In this document: positions 43,192-51,523 of the stretch, piece by piece
Numbering within the stretch: the stretch's first letter is position 1
How the letters are laid out: each line of letters begins with the position of its first letter
Source: Gammaproteobacteria bacterium
GTDB lineage: Bacteria > Pseudomonadota > Gammaproteobacteria > SZUA-229
Length of the DNA stretch: 64,000 nucleotides
Direction: 5' to 3'
Assembly: GCA_013041745.1 (NCBI GenBank)
Contig: JABDRN010000031.1
Location: 1-64,000, forward strand
Translations under genes and position numbers: made by a program
The notes under the pieces: generated by a model
The model's database searches: none
Seen by the model: only the letters and a program-made list of their open reading frames with translations
What the model was told of the DNA's origin: nothing

Positions 43192-43268
43192 TGGCGGACC
43201 GGACGGGATTCGAACCCGCGACCTCCGGCGTGACAGGCCGGCATTCTAACCAGCTGAACTACCGGTCC
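43192..43268 (-). tRNA. tRNA-Asp (GTC)
   Basis: 77 nt on the minus strand, with CCA encoded (43192-43194), discriminator G, acceptor GGACCGG pairing CCGGTCC, D-arm GTTC...GAAT, anticodon stem CCGGC/GCCGG with loop CTGTCAC (anticodon GTC), and T-arm GCGGG-TTCGAAT-CCCGT. All arms pair. It lies 19 bp after tRNA-Val in the same transcript. Confidence 0.97.
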
Positions 43269-43287
43269 GTAGAATGAGATGCACTAA

Positions 43288-43363
43288 TGGTGGGTGCTGA
43301 GGGAGTCGAACCCCCGACATTCGCCTTGTAAGGGCGACGCTCTACCAGCTGAGCTAAGCACCC
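43288..43363 (-). tRNA. tRNA-Val (TAC)
   Basis: 76 nt on the minus strand, CCA encoded (43288-43290), discriminator A, acceptor GGGTGCT/AGCACCC, D-arm GCTC..GAGC, anticodon stem CGCCC-type with loop CTTACAA (anticodon TAC), T-arm GGGGG-TTCGACT-CCCTC. First gene of the two-tRNA operon. Confidence 0.97.
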
Positions 43364-43379
43364 TGAAACAAGCGGCGAA

Positions 43380-43408
43380 ATTGTATATTACCGTGCGCTA
43401 ATAAACAA
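43380..43408 (-). promoter_or_regulatory. tRNA operon promoter
   Basis: On the minus strand TTGTTT (43403-43408), 17-bp spacer, TACAAT (43380-43385), then the GC-rich discriminator TTCGCCGC before tRNA-Val. A GC discriminator is typical of stringently controlled stable-RNA promoters. Confidence 0.65.
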
Positions 43409-43491
43409 TAACCTGTAGGTGATTTTCTACTGAATTATTGAATTATCCTGTCGCTGTCGACTGCTACCGAGCAGAAACGGTCTTATTCTAC

Positions 43492-43956
43492 CTAGAGAGC
43501 TTTAACCGTCTCCAGCATCTTCTGCGCGTGACCGTCAGGGTCAACACCATAGATAGCCTCGACCAGCACTCCCTGTTTATCGATGACAAAGGTGGAGCGG
43601 ACGATGCCCATCTTCTTCACTCCATTTTTCTCTTTTTCCTGCCACACAGCATAGGCATCACAGAGCTTGCCCTCGATATCGGCTAGCAGCTCCACTCTCA
43701 GGCCAAATTTATCGATGAACGCCTGGTGGCTCTGGCAGGAATCTTTACTGACACCGAGAACCACGGTATCGGCTTCGGCAAACTCACTGGCCAGTGCAGT
43801 GAACTGATTGGCTTCTATGGTGCATCCCGGAGTGTCATCTTTCGGGTAAAAATAGAGAACGACATTTTTTTTACCAAGGTAATCGGTCAGATTAACTATC
43901 TCGTCGTGCTGGTTCGGTGTACTGAAAACGGGTGCGGTCTGGTTTTTCTCTAGCAT
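43492..43956 (-). CDS. bcp: Thioredoxin-dependent peroxiredoxin, BCP/PrxQ type
   Basis: 154 residues. Peroxidatic site FYPKDDTPGCTIEANQFTAL (TxxC); the second Cys usually five residues later is absent (Ala-Asn here), so this is a 1-Cys or distant-resolving-Cys type. Other blocks: LVNLTDYLGKKNVVLYFYP, VLGVSKDSCQSHQAFIDKFGL (a later Cys that could resolve), RSTFVIDKQG. Cytoplasmic peroxide and hydroperoxide reduction. Alone between the tRNA operon and glgC. Confidence 0.94.
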   Translation of the reverse strand: MLEKNQTAPVFSTPNQHDEIVNLTDYLGKKNVVLYFYPKDDTPGCTIEANQFTALASEFAEADTVVLGVSKDSCQSHQAFIDKFGLRVELLADIEGKLCDAYAVWQEKEKNGVKKMGIVRSTFVIDKQGVLVEAIYGVDPDGHAQKMLETVKAL

Positions 43957-44195
43957 GGTCTAGGCTCTCTGAAATTATTATGCACAATGATAGCAACTAC
44001 AGGCTTCGATAACACTGACGAAATATACTGTTATAGGCATGTACTACGATATGAGATAGCGAATATCTTGTTTTTATAAACGGTTAATCCACGTTAGCGA
44101 AATTAACCCGGTATTGTTAATTTTATGCAGCATCAGCTATATACATACCCAGTAAAAAATGGCACCCTGAGCATGTTGTTTCGAATGAGACGATT

Positions 44196-45434
44196 ATGAT
44201 CAAAAACATTCAGGATAAGACATTTACTATCGTACTGGCAGGTGGACGCGGCGCACGCCTGCAACCACTGACCGAGGAACGTACCAAACCGGCTGTCCCT
44301 TTCGCCGGTAAGTATCGGATCATCGATTTCACCTTATCTAACTGCCTGCATTCGGGTCTGCGCAGGATCCTGGTGTTAACACAGTATAAGTCACAGTCAC
44401 TGCAAGAGCACCTTAGAGATGGCTGGTCCATCCTCAATCCCGAACTCAACGAATATATCACCCCGGTTCCGCCACAGATGCGTACCGGTGAAAACTGGTA
44501 TGCCGGTACTGCCGACGCAATCTACCAGAACCTCAACCTGCTGGAAGAAAGCGGTGCCCAGTTCGTACTGATCCTTTCCGGCGACCACATCTATCGCATG
44601 GATTATGCCTCGATACTTGAGCACCATACCAAGCATAACGCAGCCGCCACCGTAGCCTGCATGGAGGTGGGACTGGAAGAAGCCCGTGGATTCGGCGTAC
44701 TGTCAGTCGACCAGGATAAAAAGATCCTGTCTTTCATCGAAAAACCGGACAACCCCCAGGGCCTGCCAGATAATCCCGACTGTACCCTGGCCTCGATGGG
44801 TATCTATGTCTTCAGCATGGAGGCACTACGGCGCGAGCTGAATATCGATTACGAAGACGATAACTCCAGCCATGACTTCGGCAAAGATATCCTGCCACGT
44901 ATGATCGGACAACAAGAGGTATTTGCTTTTCGATTTGGCTCACACGAAGGCCGTGTCTCCCAGGATCGTTACTGGAAAGATGTCGGTACCCTGGATGCCT
45001 ACTATGATGCGAATATGACCTTACTGGACCCGGTTCCGCCGCTGAATCTGTATCAGCGAGACTGGGCGATACGCAGCTATCTGCCGCAGAGCCCGCCTGC
45101 CCGCACCGTGCCAGGACCTGACGGACACGATGGCATTATCTATAATTCGTCTATCGCTGGCGGTACGGTGATCAATGGTGGTACCGTACGACACTCTATT
45201 CTTTCAGCCTGGGTCAAAGTCGAACATGCTGCCCTGGTCGAGGACTGTATCCTTTTCAACAACGTTACCGTCGGTTCCGGAGCAAAACTTAAGCGTTGTA
45301 TCGTTGATAAACATGTACGGATACCCGAGGGAGAAACCATCGGTTATGATCTTGAACGTGACAGACATCGTTTTACCGTGACAGATGATGGCGTCGTAGT
45401 CGTAGGACGACGTGTTACATTCGATAACGCCTGA
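44196..45434 (+). CDS. glgC: Glucose-1-phosphate adenylyltransferase (ADP-glucose pyrophosphorylase)
   Basis: 412 residues. First step of glycogen synthesis: ATP + glucose-1-phosphate to ADP-glucose. N-terminal nucleotidyltransferase (VLAGGRGARLQPLTEERTKPAVPFAGKYRIIDF, LILSGDHIYRMDY, ILSFIEKPDNPQG, YWKDVGTLDAYYDANM) and C-terminal left-handed beta helix (GTVINGGTVRHSILS, ALVEDCILFNNVTVGSGAKLKRCIVDKHVRIPEGETIG). No glgA/glgB/glgP genes adjoin it in this window. A clear spacer of 239 bp upstream should hold its promoter. Confidence 0.97.
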   Translation: MIKNIQDKTFTIVLAGGRGARLQPLTEERTKPAVPFAGKYRIIDFTLSNCLHSGLRRILVLTQYKSQSLQEHLRDGWSILNPELNEYITPVPPQMRTGENWYAGTADAIYQNLNLLEESGAQFVLILSGDHIYRMDYASILEHHTKHNAAATVACMEVGLEEARGFGVLSVDQDKKILSFIEKPDNPQGLPDNPDCTLASMGIYVFSMEALRRELNIDYEDDNSSHDFGKDILPRMIGQQEVFAFRFGSHEGRVSQDRYWKDVGTLDAYYDANMTLLDPVPPLNLYQRDWAIRSYLPQSPPARTVPGPDGHDGIIYNSSIAGGTVINGGTVRHSILSAWVKVEHAALVEDCILFNNVTVGSGAKLKRCIVDKHVRIPEGETIGYDLERDRHRFTVTDDGVVVVGRRVTFDNA

Positions 45435-45488
45435 TCGCTTTATTTACATCCTGTTGATTACTATAGCATTTGTCTGTAATGTAAAAGC

Positions 45489-46100
45489 ATGTCAAATACA
45501 TCTGCTGCAAACGGGCTGAAAGGTCTCGAAGGAATGATCTTACTGAAACAGGGTAAGATCGGTGTGTTGACGAATAACCGGCAGTTTATCCCTTATACCA
45601 GTTTCAATACTGATTTTTCAGATGAGATAGAACAATTCTGTAAGGAATATGAACAGGATCCTGATCGTTACAAACTCGGCTCATTCAATTTTGATTCATA
45701 CAGCCACCTTGAAGAGATAGACTGGGATAACGCAAACCTGATATTAGCTGGTAATGTCTTTAAAAAAATAAAGATACTTGAAGATAGTCTGCCTGCCGAG
45801 ATAAAGCAGATGAGAAAACTGCCTGTAGAAAAGTGCATGTCTTCCTACATGGGGATGCGGAGACTGTCCATCTTTGGCTGCAAGTTAAAATATTACCCTG
45901 TTCTGATGATCCAGGACAAGGACCCTATTGTCATAAATTTCTATACCGCCACTGCCAAACCTGGTTTTGAAGACGAAGTCAGACAGCTGATATTAACGAG
46001 CCCTGTTTTTACCAAGTGCAAGAGTGAAGATTTTAAAAATAGCGTCTTGAACCATAGCTTCGATGATCTAGATATCGACGAGCTCAGCAAACATATATAA
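45489..46100 (+). CDS. Hypothetical soluble protein
   Basis: 203 residues, no signal peptide or membrane helix, mixed alpha/beta. Recognisable stretches: MILLKQGKIGVLTNNRQFIPYTSFN, FDSYSHLEEIDWDNANLILAGNVF, MRRLSIFGCKLKYYPVLMIQDKDPIVINFYTATAKPGFEDEVRQLI. I do not recognise a family. It follows glgC by 54 bp and converges on rlmJ. Two Cys in CMSSYMGMRRLSIFGC might be a redox or metal pair, but this is speculative. Confidence 0.75.
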   Translation: MSNTSAANGLKGLEGMILLKQGKIGVLTNNRQFIPYTSFNTDFSDEIEQFCKEYEQDPDRYKLGSFNFDSYSHLEEIDWDNANLILAGNVFKKIKILEDSLPAEIKQMRKLPVEKCMSSYMGMRRLSIFGCKLKYYPVLMIQDKDPIVINFYTATAKPGFEDEVRQLILTSPVFTKCKSEDFKNSVLNHSFDDLDIDELSKHI

Positions 46101-46114
46101 TTGCTATGTGACAG

Positions 46115-46951
46115 TTACACTTTCTCAAGATCATCACATAAAAAGAATGCACCTTCTCCTGTAGCCAGCGTCGTTACCAGTCGAGGCAATAGCTTTGACA
46201 TCTTTGCTATCAGTGGCGATGGTGGATTAATCACGATCAAGCCTGAAGCAGTCATTTCTCTCCCAGTCGAATCGGCTGTTATGCCCAGTTCGAACCGCTG
46301 AATATTTTTTATTCCACTGTTTACAAAGCTATCATATAACTGATCGGTAAGACATCGCTGCACCACGGGATACCAGAGAACATATGTGCCGGCAGCAAAC
46401 CTGTCATATGCCTGCCTGACTGCACTAGCAGCCATATCGTAATCAGTTTTCATCTCATAAGGCGGATCGATCAAAACGAGGCGTCTACCTGCAGATGGCG
46501 ACACCAGGTCTGACAGACCCTTGAATCCATCTGCCAGTAACAATCGTATACGGCTATCACTACCGAGGTTGTTATTCAGTGACTCAAACTCTGCCGGGTT
46601 TAGCTCATATAGACGGGCTTTGTCATGAGTACGCAACAGCTGCCTGGCGATGACAGGTGAACCGGGATAAAACGCCAGTAAATCATCCGGGTTTACCGAA
46701 TCGATACATGCAAAATAACTGGAAAGTTCGGGCCAGTCGTCCGCTTCTAGTCTGGCTATACCATTACTGCAAGCAGGCCGCTTATCAGTAATTTCAGTAT
46801 CTAGCTGGTACAGTCCAGCCCCCGCATGGCTATCGATATATTCAATCCTGCTATCACTCTGGCAGAGGTACTCAAAGATTTCGATAAGGATGATATGTTT
46901 TAGCACATCGCCAAAGTTGCCAGCATGATTTGAATGACGATAGTTTAACAA
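46115..46951 (-). CDS. rlmJ: 23S rRNA (adenine(2030)-N6)-methyltransferase
   Basis: 278 residues. Opening MLNYRHSNHAGNFGDVLKH is diagnostic for RlmJ. Then IEYIDSHAGAGLYQL (SAM motif), YPGSPVIARQLLR, RLYELNPAEFESL, and VLIDPPYEMKTDY (DPPY catalytic loop). A final GRREMTASGLIVINPP-like region (TGREMTASGLIVINPPSPL) completes the family. Methylates N6 of A2030 in 23S rRNA. Lies 108 bp after tal on the same strand. Confidence 0.96.
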   Translation of the reverse strand: MLNYRHSNHAGNFGDVLKHIILIEIFEYLCQSDSRIEYIDSHAGAGLYQLDTEITDKRPACSNGIARLEADDWPELSSYFACIDSVNPDDLLAFYPGSPVIARQLLRTHDKARLYELNPAEFESLNNNLGSDSRIRLLLADGFKGLSDLVSPSAGRRLVLIDPPYEMKTDYDMAASAVRQAYDRFAAGTYVLWYPVVQRCLTDQLYDSFVNSGIKNIQRFELGITADSTGREMTASGLIVINPPSPLIAKMSKLLPRLVTTLATGEGAFFLCDDLEKV

Positions 46952-47059
46952 GGGGTTTAACTTTTCAATAAATGCTTTGATGTGAGCATACGATGTTCTT
47001 CAGAGAAAAGCGCGTATAGGTGTAAGATCGATATCGTAGTGCAACGTCTTATGGAAATG

Positions 47060-48046
47060 CTAAGTGCCCGCATGCGAGTCATCGCATTTCTGGCAGGCAA
47101 AATCCTCCAGTTTTGCCGCGTCTTTGGCAAAGTTACGAATACCCTCTGACAGTTTTTCAGTCGCCATTGCATCTTCGTTCATCATCCAGCGGAATACAGA
47201 TTCGTTCATCACGATAGTCTTGATACCCATCGCCCTGGCTTTTTCAGCGTCGAGGTAACGTACTACCTCACCTTCTGCTCCGCGCAACTCCTGCATCAGG
47301 TCTGGCGATATCGTTAACAGGTCACAGCCGGCAAGCTGCAGTATCTCATCGCTGTTACGAAAACTGGCACCCATAACCACCGTAGAGTAACCGTGGTATT
47401 TGTAATAGTTATATATCGTCGTCACTGATTTAACGCCGGGGTCATCCGCTGCCGCATATCTGTCGACGCCTTCCGCTTTCTTGTACCAGTCCATGATGCG
47501 GCCGACAAATGGCGAGATCAAGGTGGCATCTGCCTCGGCAGCAGCGATCGCCTGCGCCAGGCTGAACATCAAAGTCAGGTTACAGTGTATGCCGCGTCGC
47601 TCCAGTTCTGCGGCCGCCTGAATACCTTCCCAGGTAGAGGCTATCTTGATCAGGATTCTCGATGTATCGATGCCTGCCTGTTTATAGAGATCGATCAGGC
47701 TCTCGGCACGGGCGACCGTGGCTTCAGTGTCGAAAGATAAACGTGCATCGACCTCGGTGGATATACGACCGGGAATGATACTGAGGATCTCAACACCGAA
47801 ATTGACCGCCAGTTTGTCCATCATATCGATCGCGCGGCTTTCCATCTTCGAACTACGTGACATCGCGTAGTCGATGGCATCCTGCAGCAGGTGTCCATAC
47901 TGAGGTTGCTGCGCAGCCTTGAACAATAACGATGGATTTGTGGTTGCATCGGTAGGAGTATAAGCGCTGATAGCATCGATATCGCCGGTATCTGCTACCA
48001 CGATAGTCATCTTCTTTAACTGGTCTAGTTTATTCATTTCTGGCAT
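47060..48046 (-). CDS. tal: Transaldolase, TalB type
   Basis: 328 residues, normal length. Non-oxidative pentose phosphate pathway: transfers a dihydroxyacetone unit from sedoheptulose-7-phosphate. Motifs: [46 protein letters not shown] ([14 protein letters not shown]), [15 protein letters not shown] (Schiff-base Lys), [52 protein letters not shown]. The C-terminus ends [12 protein letters not shown]-like ([13 protein letters not shown]), an extra short Cys-containing tail. Confidence 0.97.
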   Translation of the reverse strand: MPEMNKLDQLKKMTIVVADTGDIDAISAYTPTDATTNPSLLFKAAQQPQYGHLLQDAIDYAMSRSSKMESRAIDMMDKLAVNFGVEILSIIPGRISTEVDARLSFDTEATVARAESLIDLYKQAGIDTSRILIKIASTWEGIQAAAELERRGIHCNLTLMFSLAQAIAAAEADATLISPFVGRIMDWYKKAEGVDRYAAADDPGVKSVTTIYNYYKYHGYSTVVMGASFRNSDEILQLAGCDLLTISPDLMQELRGAEGEVVRYLDAEKARAMGIKTIVMNESVFRWMMNEDAMATEKLSEGIRNFAKDAAKLEDFACQKCDDSHAGT

Positions 48047-48140
48047 TACCTGGCTGTATGGTGAGAGTCGATAGTCACTGGAATCATCCGCCTGGCATTG
48101 TGCTACTGAATAAAAAAATATTCAAATACCAATCTAATTC

Positions 48141-48176
48141 ACGAGTAGTTGCGGTACTATTACTGTACTCGTTTTT
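48141..48176 (+). terminator. Orphan terminator-like hairpin
   Basis: ACGAGTA (48141-48147) pairs with TACTCGT (48166-48172) with an 18-nt loop (which can form an inner GTAC pairing), followed by five T. It points rightward, but no rightward gene precedes it, so it could end an unannotated small RNA or act as a leader attenuator for the gene at 48256. Confidence 0.4.
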
Positions 48177-48255
48177 ATCTACATATAAAACCTACATTAA
48201 ATATAGAAATCATGTCTTTCTCTATTTTTCAGAGACTGATTAATTCAATGGAGAT

Positions 48256-49680
48256 ATGGTGAGCATTCGGATCAACAACAAGTTTCCCATAGTAAAACTC
48301 GGTTTAACCTGCCTGCTTGTTCTGTCTCTAAACTGTTCAGCAGATACGCTGCTTACACTTCCCGAACTCATCCATGATTCGAGTGAGCATTTTTACGACA
48401 TCGATTCTGCCGACCTCGATGGCCTGTTGAAACGTATCGGTGATTCGCGTGTGGTGTTACTGGGGGAGTCATCTCATGGAACTGCCGAGTTCTATGACAT
48501 GCGTGCACGCATCACCAGGGAACTGATCGAAAAAAAGGGCTTTACTATCGTCGCAGTAGAAGCCGACTGGCCAGATGCTGAAATAATCGATGATTATATC
48601 CATAATGCGCCTTCTGCTAGCAAGCAAGGTATAGGCGACCGAAAAATAAACCTTAAAAAACCATTCACAGGATTTCCACGCTGGATGTGGGCGAATCATT
48701 CTGTTTATGGTTTTACAAAATGGTTAACAGACTATAACCGGTCGATAATATCTGCAGAAGATAAAGTCGGCTTCTATGGACTGGACCTTTATGACCTATC
48801 AGGATCAATCGATAACGTAATTGAGTATCTACAGTACATTGATGCAAAAGCAGCGCAAGCAGCACGCAGGCATTACGCTTGCCTGGCACCATGGGCACAT
48901 GATCCGTCGTTATATAGCCGGGATATGCGATCAGGCAGATATACTGGGTGCGAGTACGATGTATACGCCGTCTGGCGAGAGCTTCGAAACAAAAGGTTGC
49001 AGTACATAACAAGCCACCGAGGTGTCGATAACAGATCATATCGAGAACGGTATTTTAAAGCGGAACAGAATGCACGACTGGCGATTAAAGGCGAACGTTA
49101 TTTTCGCACTATGTACGACTCCAGCAGTGAGTCATGGAATCAGCGTGATAACAGCATGTTCGAGACCTTGCTTAGTGTCATGAACTTTCACGGCAAAACT
49201 TCGAAAGCAGTAGTCTGGGCACATAATTCGCATATCGGTGATGCCCGGGCGACAGAGAGGAGCGAACATAATGAGTTTAACCTCGGCCAAAAAGTTCGAG
49301 AGGCATTCGCAGATAACGCCTACCTGATCGGTTTCGCAACAGACCATGGCACGGTCGCAGCCGCATCAGAATGGGGAGGCCCGATGCTGGTAATGCAAAT
49401 ACCGCCGTCCCATAGAGACAGTTATGGGTACCTGTTCCACCAGGTCAAAGCCGACAATTTCCTGCTGCCGTTAAGAGATACTGGTTCACGTGATTCGATA
49501 CAGGATAAAACGCGCAAGAAACTGCTGACAGAAAGGCTGCAGCGAGCAATCGGTACGTCATATGATCCCGAAGATGAATTAAGAAAACATTATATCCGTG
49601 CCTCACTGCCAGCTCAGTTTGATGAAATCATCTGGTTCGACGAAACCCAGGCGGTCAAACCGTTGCACAGAGAACGGTAA
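48256..49680 (+). CDS. Exported erythromycin-esterase-family protein
   Basis: 474 residues with a signal peptide (about 12-31, VKLGLTCLLVLSLNCSA-DT). The EreA/EreB-like fold is seen in VVLLGESSHGTAEFYDMRARITRELIEKKGFTIVAVEADWPDAEIIDDYIH (catalytic Glu-His), WMWANHSVYGFTKWLTDYN, VVWAHNSHIGDARATE (catalytic His), and LIGFATDHGTVAAASEWGGP. Many homologs are not macrolide esterases; periplasmic location and the neighbouring hydrolase suggest another ester or peptide substrate. The hydrolase starts 8 bp downstream. Confidence 0.9.
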   Translation: MVSIRINNKFPIVKLGLTCLLVLSLNCSADTLLTLPELIHDSSEHFYDIDSADLDGLLKRIGDSRVVLLGESSHGTAEFYDMRARITRELIEKKGFTIVAVEADWPDAEIIDDYIHNAPSASKQGIGDRKINLKKPFTGFPRWMWANHSVYGFTKWLTDYNRSIISAEDKVGFYGLDLYDLSGSIDNVIEYLQYIDAKAAQAARRHYACLAPWAHDPSLYSRDMRSGRYTGCEYDVYAVWRELRNKRLQYITSHRGVDNRSYRERYFKAEQNARLAIKGERYFRTMYDSSSESWNQRDNSMFETLLSVMNFHGKTSKAVVWAHNSHIGDARATERSEHNEFNLGQKVREAFADNAYLIGFATDHGTVAAASEWGGPMLVMQIPPSHRDSYGYLFHQVKADNFLLPLRDTGSRDSIQDKTRKKLLTERLQRAIGTSYDPEDELRKHYIRASLPAQFDEIIWFDETQAVKPLHRER

Positions 49681-49688
49681 AAAGCCTT

Positions 49689-50534
49689 ATGATGATATCA
49701 AGAAGCTGGCAATTAATGATATGCACCCTGATCATTGCCGGTTTTTCAGGTATGGCATTCTGCGCTGACAATGCGCCAGTTCAAGCCAGATCCTTGCATG
49801 TGCCTTATAGTATTCCGCTCAAAGATATAACGCTTGAAGGCTACCTGGTCAGCTCTGATAATACATCATATGCTTCAACAGTCATCATCATATTACACGG
49901 ATGGTTTTCTGAAGATGTCAATGGTGCTCGTGCTTACCTGTCTTATGCCAACAGACTGGCCAGCGCCGGCTTCACTGCTATTACCGTTTCAATGCGAGGC
50001 TGGCCCGACACCGGCGGTATAGATGACTGTGGTCATAAGCAATCACTCGACCTGGTAGAAGCAGTCGAATGGCTAAAAAACCGCTCAGCATTACAACTCA
50101 GCAATATCGGTATCGTCGGCTTCTCTCAGGGCGGACAAGTATCATTGTTGACCACGGCGAAGTCTGATCAGCTCGATTTTACTGTTGCATACTTCCCTGT
50201 CACCGATATCAATGCCTGGCAGAAGAGCTCCAATATAAAAGGTATTACTCATGATTATATTCCAAATACCTGTGCTCAGGCGCCTGGTAAAGAGCTCAAA
50301 TCACCGATCAATCACGTCAGATCAATCTCAACACCGGTGCTGTTCATACACGGTGACGAAGACTTACGGGTACCGACGGAACAGTCGATCTCGATGGTAG
50401 ATAAGATGAAGCAGATGAATAAATATAGCGAATTGCTCATCATTAAAGCAGCCGGTCACGGTGATTTTTCAGCTGAGCAGAGCCAGCTTGCTTTTGATAC
50501 GGCAGTGGATTTCATTCACCGCAGTATAGAGTGA
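49689..50534 (+). CDS. Exported alpha/beta hydrolase (dienelactone-hydrolase-like)
   Basis: 281 residues with a signal peptide (about 8-25, cleavage near AFC-AD). Full catalytic set: oxyanion region VIIILHGWFSED, nucleophile GIVGFSQGGQVSLL (GxSxG), Asp in VLFIHGDEDLRVPTEQS, and His in IIKAAGHGDFSAEQS. Probably an esterase or peptidase in the periplasm, co-transcribed with the Ere-like gene. Confidence 0.9.
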   Translation: MMISRSWQLMICTLIIAGFSGMAFCADNAPVQARSLHVPYSIPLKDITLEGYLVSSDNTSYASTVIIILHGWFSEDVNGARAYLSYANRLASAGFTAITVSMRGWPDTGGIDDCGHKQSLDLVEAVEWLKNRSALQLSNIGIVGFSQGGQVSLLTTAKSDQLDFTVAYFPVTDINAWQKSSNIKGITHDYIPNTCAQAPGKELKSPINHVRSISTPVLFIHGDEDLRVPTEQSISMVDKMKQMNKYSELLIIKAAGHGDFSAEQSQLAFDTAVDFIHRSIE

Positions 50535-50580
50535 GTGGGGTAGCCTGTAGACAGGCATATGTGTCCGGCAATTCAGCCGA

Positions 50581-51132
50581 TTATTTTTTATCGATCAGGT
50601 GCAGGAACTCTTGCCGGGTTCGGTGATTCTCACGAAATGAGCCAAGCATCATTGAGGAGATGGTCCAGGAGTTCTGCTTCTGTACGCCGCGCATCATCAT
50701 GCAGAAATGCTGTGCCTCTATCACTACGCCGACACCCGCGGCATTGGTCACTTCCATTATCGCATCAGCGATCTGCTTGGTCATCTGCTCCTGGATCTGC
50801 AGACGTCGGGCATACATATCGGTGATACGGGCAATTTTCGAAAGGCCGATCACTTTACCTTGAGGCAGGTATGCGACATGGGCCTTGCCGACGAATGGCA
50901 GCAGGTGGTGTTCGCACATGGAATATATTTCGATATCTTTAACGATCACCATCTCATCATTCTCTGAATCAAAGATAGCATCATTGACTATCTCTTCCAG
51001 AGACTGCTCATACCCCTGAGTCAGGAAATCAAAAGCTTTAGCAGCGCGTTCCGGTGTTTTAATCAGCCCGTCACGCTTTGTATCCTCACCGGCATTAGCA
51101 ATCAGCTGTTTATATAATTCTGAGGTTTTCAT
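50581..51132 (-). CDS. folE: GTP cyclohydrolase I
   Basis: 183 residues. Converts GTP to 7,8-dihydroneopterin triphosphate, entry to folate. Zinc and catalytic residues: [29 protein letters not shown] (Cys and two His) and [13 protein letters not shown] (second Cys). [20 protein letters not shown] is the usual N-terminal block. Divergent from the RND pump across a 391-bp spacer containing inverted repeats. Confidence 0.97.
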   Translation of the reverse strand: MKTSELYKQLIANAGEDTKRDGLIKTPERAAKAFDFLTQGYEQSLEEIVNDAIFDSENDEMVIVKDIEIYSMCEHHLLPFVGKAHVAYLPQGKVIGLSKIARITDMYARRLQIQEQMTKQIADAIMEVTNAAGVGVVIEAQHFCMMMRGVQKQNSWTISSMMLGSFRENHRTRQEFLHLIDKK

Positions 51133-51523
51133 TATTGAGTACCTGTTTTTAGCGTCACGATAATATCGACTATGTCAGAGGTTGGACGAAGTGTCTAGCC
51201 TGATTTCATTTTCATCGATTGATGAAACTATCAATGTTCTAGACAGTCACCATATTTATGTTTTGACTTTTTAAATACCACATCGATGTTGTGGCAAAAA
51301 GACAACTGAAAAATCACACAGATAAAAAATAACAAGTAACGCACACTGCTAATCAGCTTCTTATCATTATACTGGTGTATAGCCACATCCTCACCGTATT
51401 GTGTTGCAATTGAACAGAGAGTAGGATGCATCGAATACAAGCCTCAAACGAACAGAGTCACAGATGTTAATAGATCAAGGCCCTTATCGAGATACACCTA
51501 GAAATCACCCACATCAAAATCAG
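51133..51523. other. Intergenic region between folE and the RND pump
   Basis: 391 bp with no supportable gene. A leftward 69-codon reading (51231-51440) has no ribosome site or family features. The region contains the nested inverted repeats listed separately and should hold both divergent promoters. Confidence 0.6.
51192..51245. promoter_or_regulatory. Nested inverted repeats (candidate operator) between folE and the RND pump
   Basis: Outer arms TGTCTAG (51192-51198) and CTAGACA (51239-51245); inner arms TTTCATC (51210-51216) and GATGAAA (51221-51227) with GATT between. The layout could bind a dimeric repressor or form a cruciform. No pump regulator gene is adjacent. Confidence 0.45.

Noticed and set aside
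46101-46301. Rightward short frame inside rlmJ
   Set aside because: Shadow of rlmJ on the opposite strand; rlmJ motifs are unambiguous.
48058-48243. 61-codon rightward reading in the spacer after tal
   Set aside because: Composition and lack of a ribosome site suggest chance; the terminator-like stem falls inside it.
51231-51440. Leftward 69-codon frame between folE and the RND pump
   Set aside because: No ribosome site, no family similarity, and it overlaps the inverted repeats.
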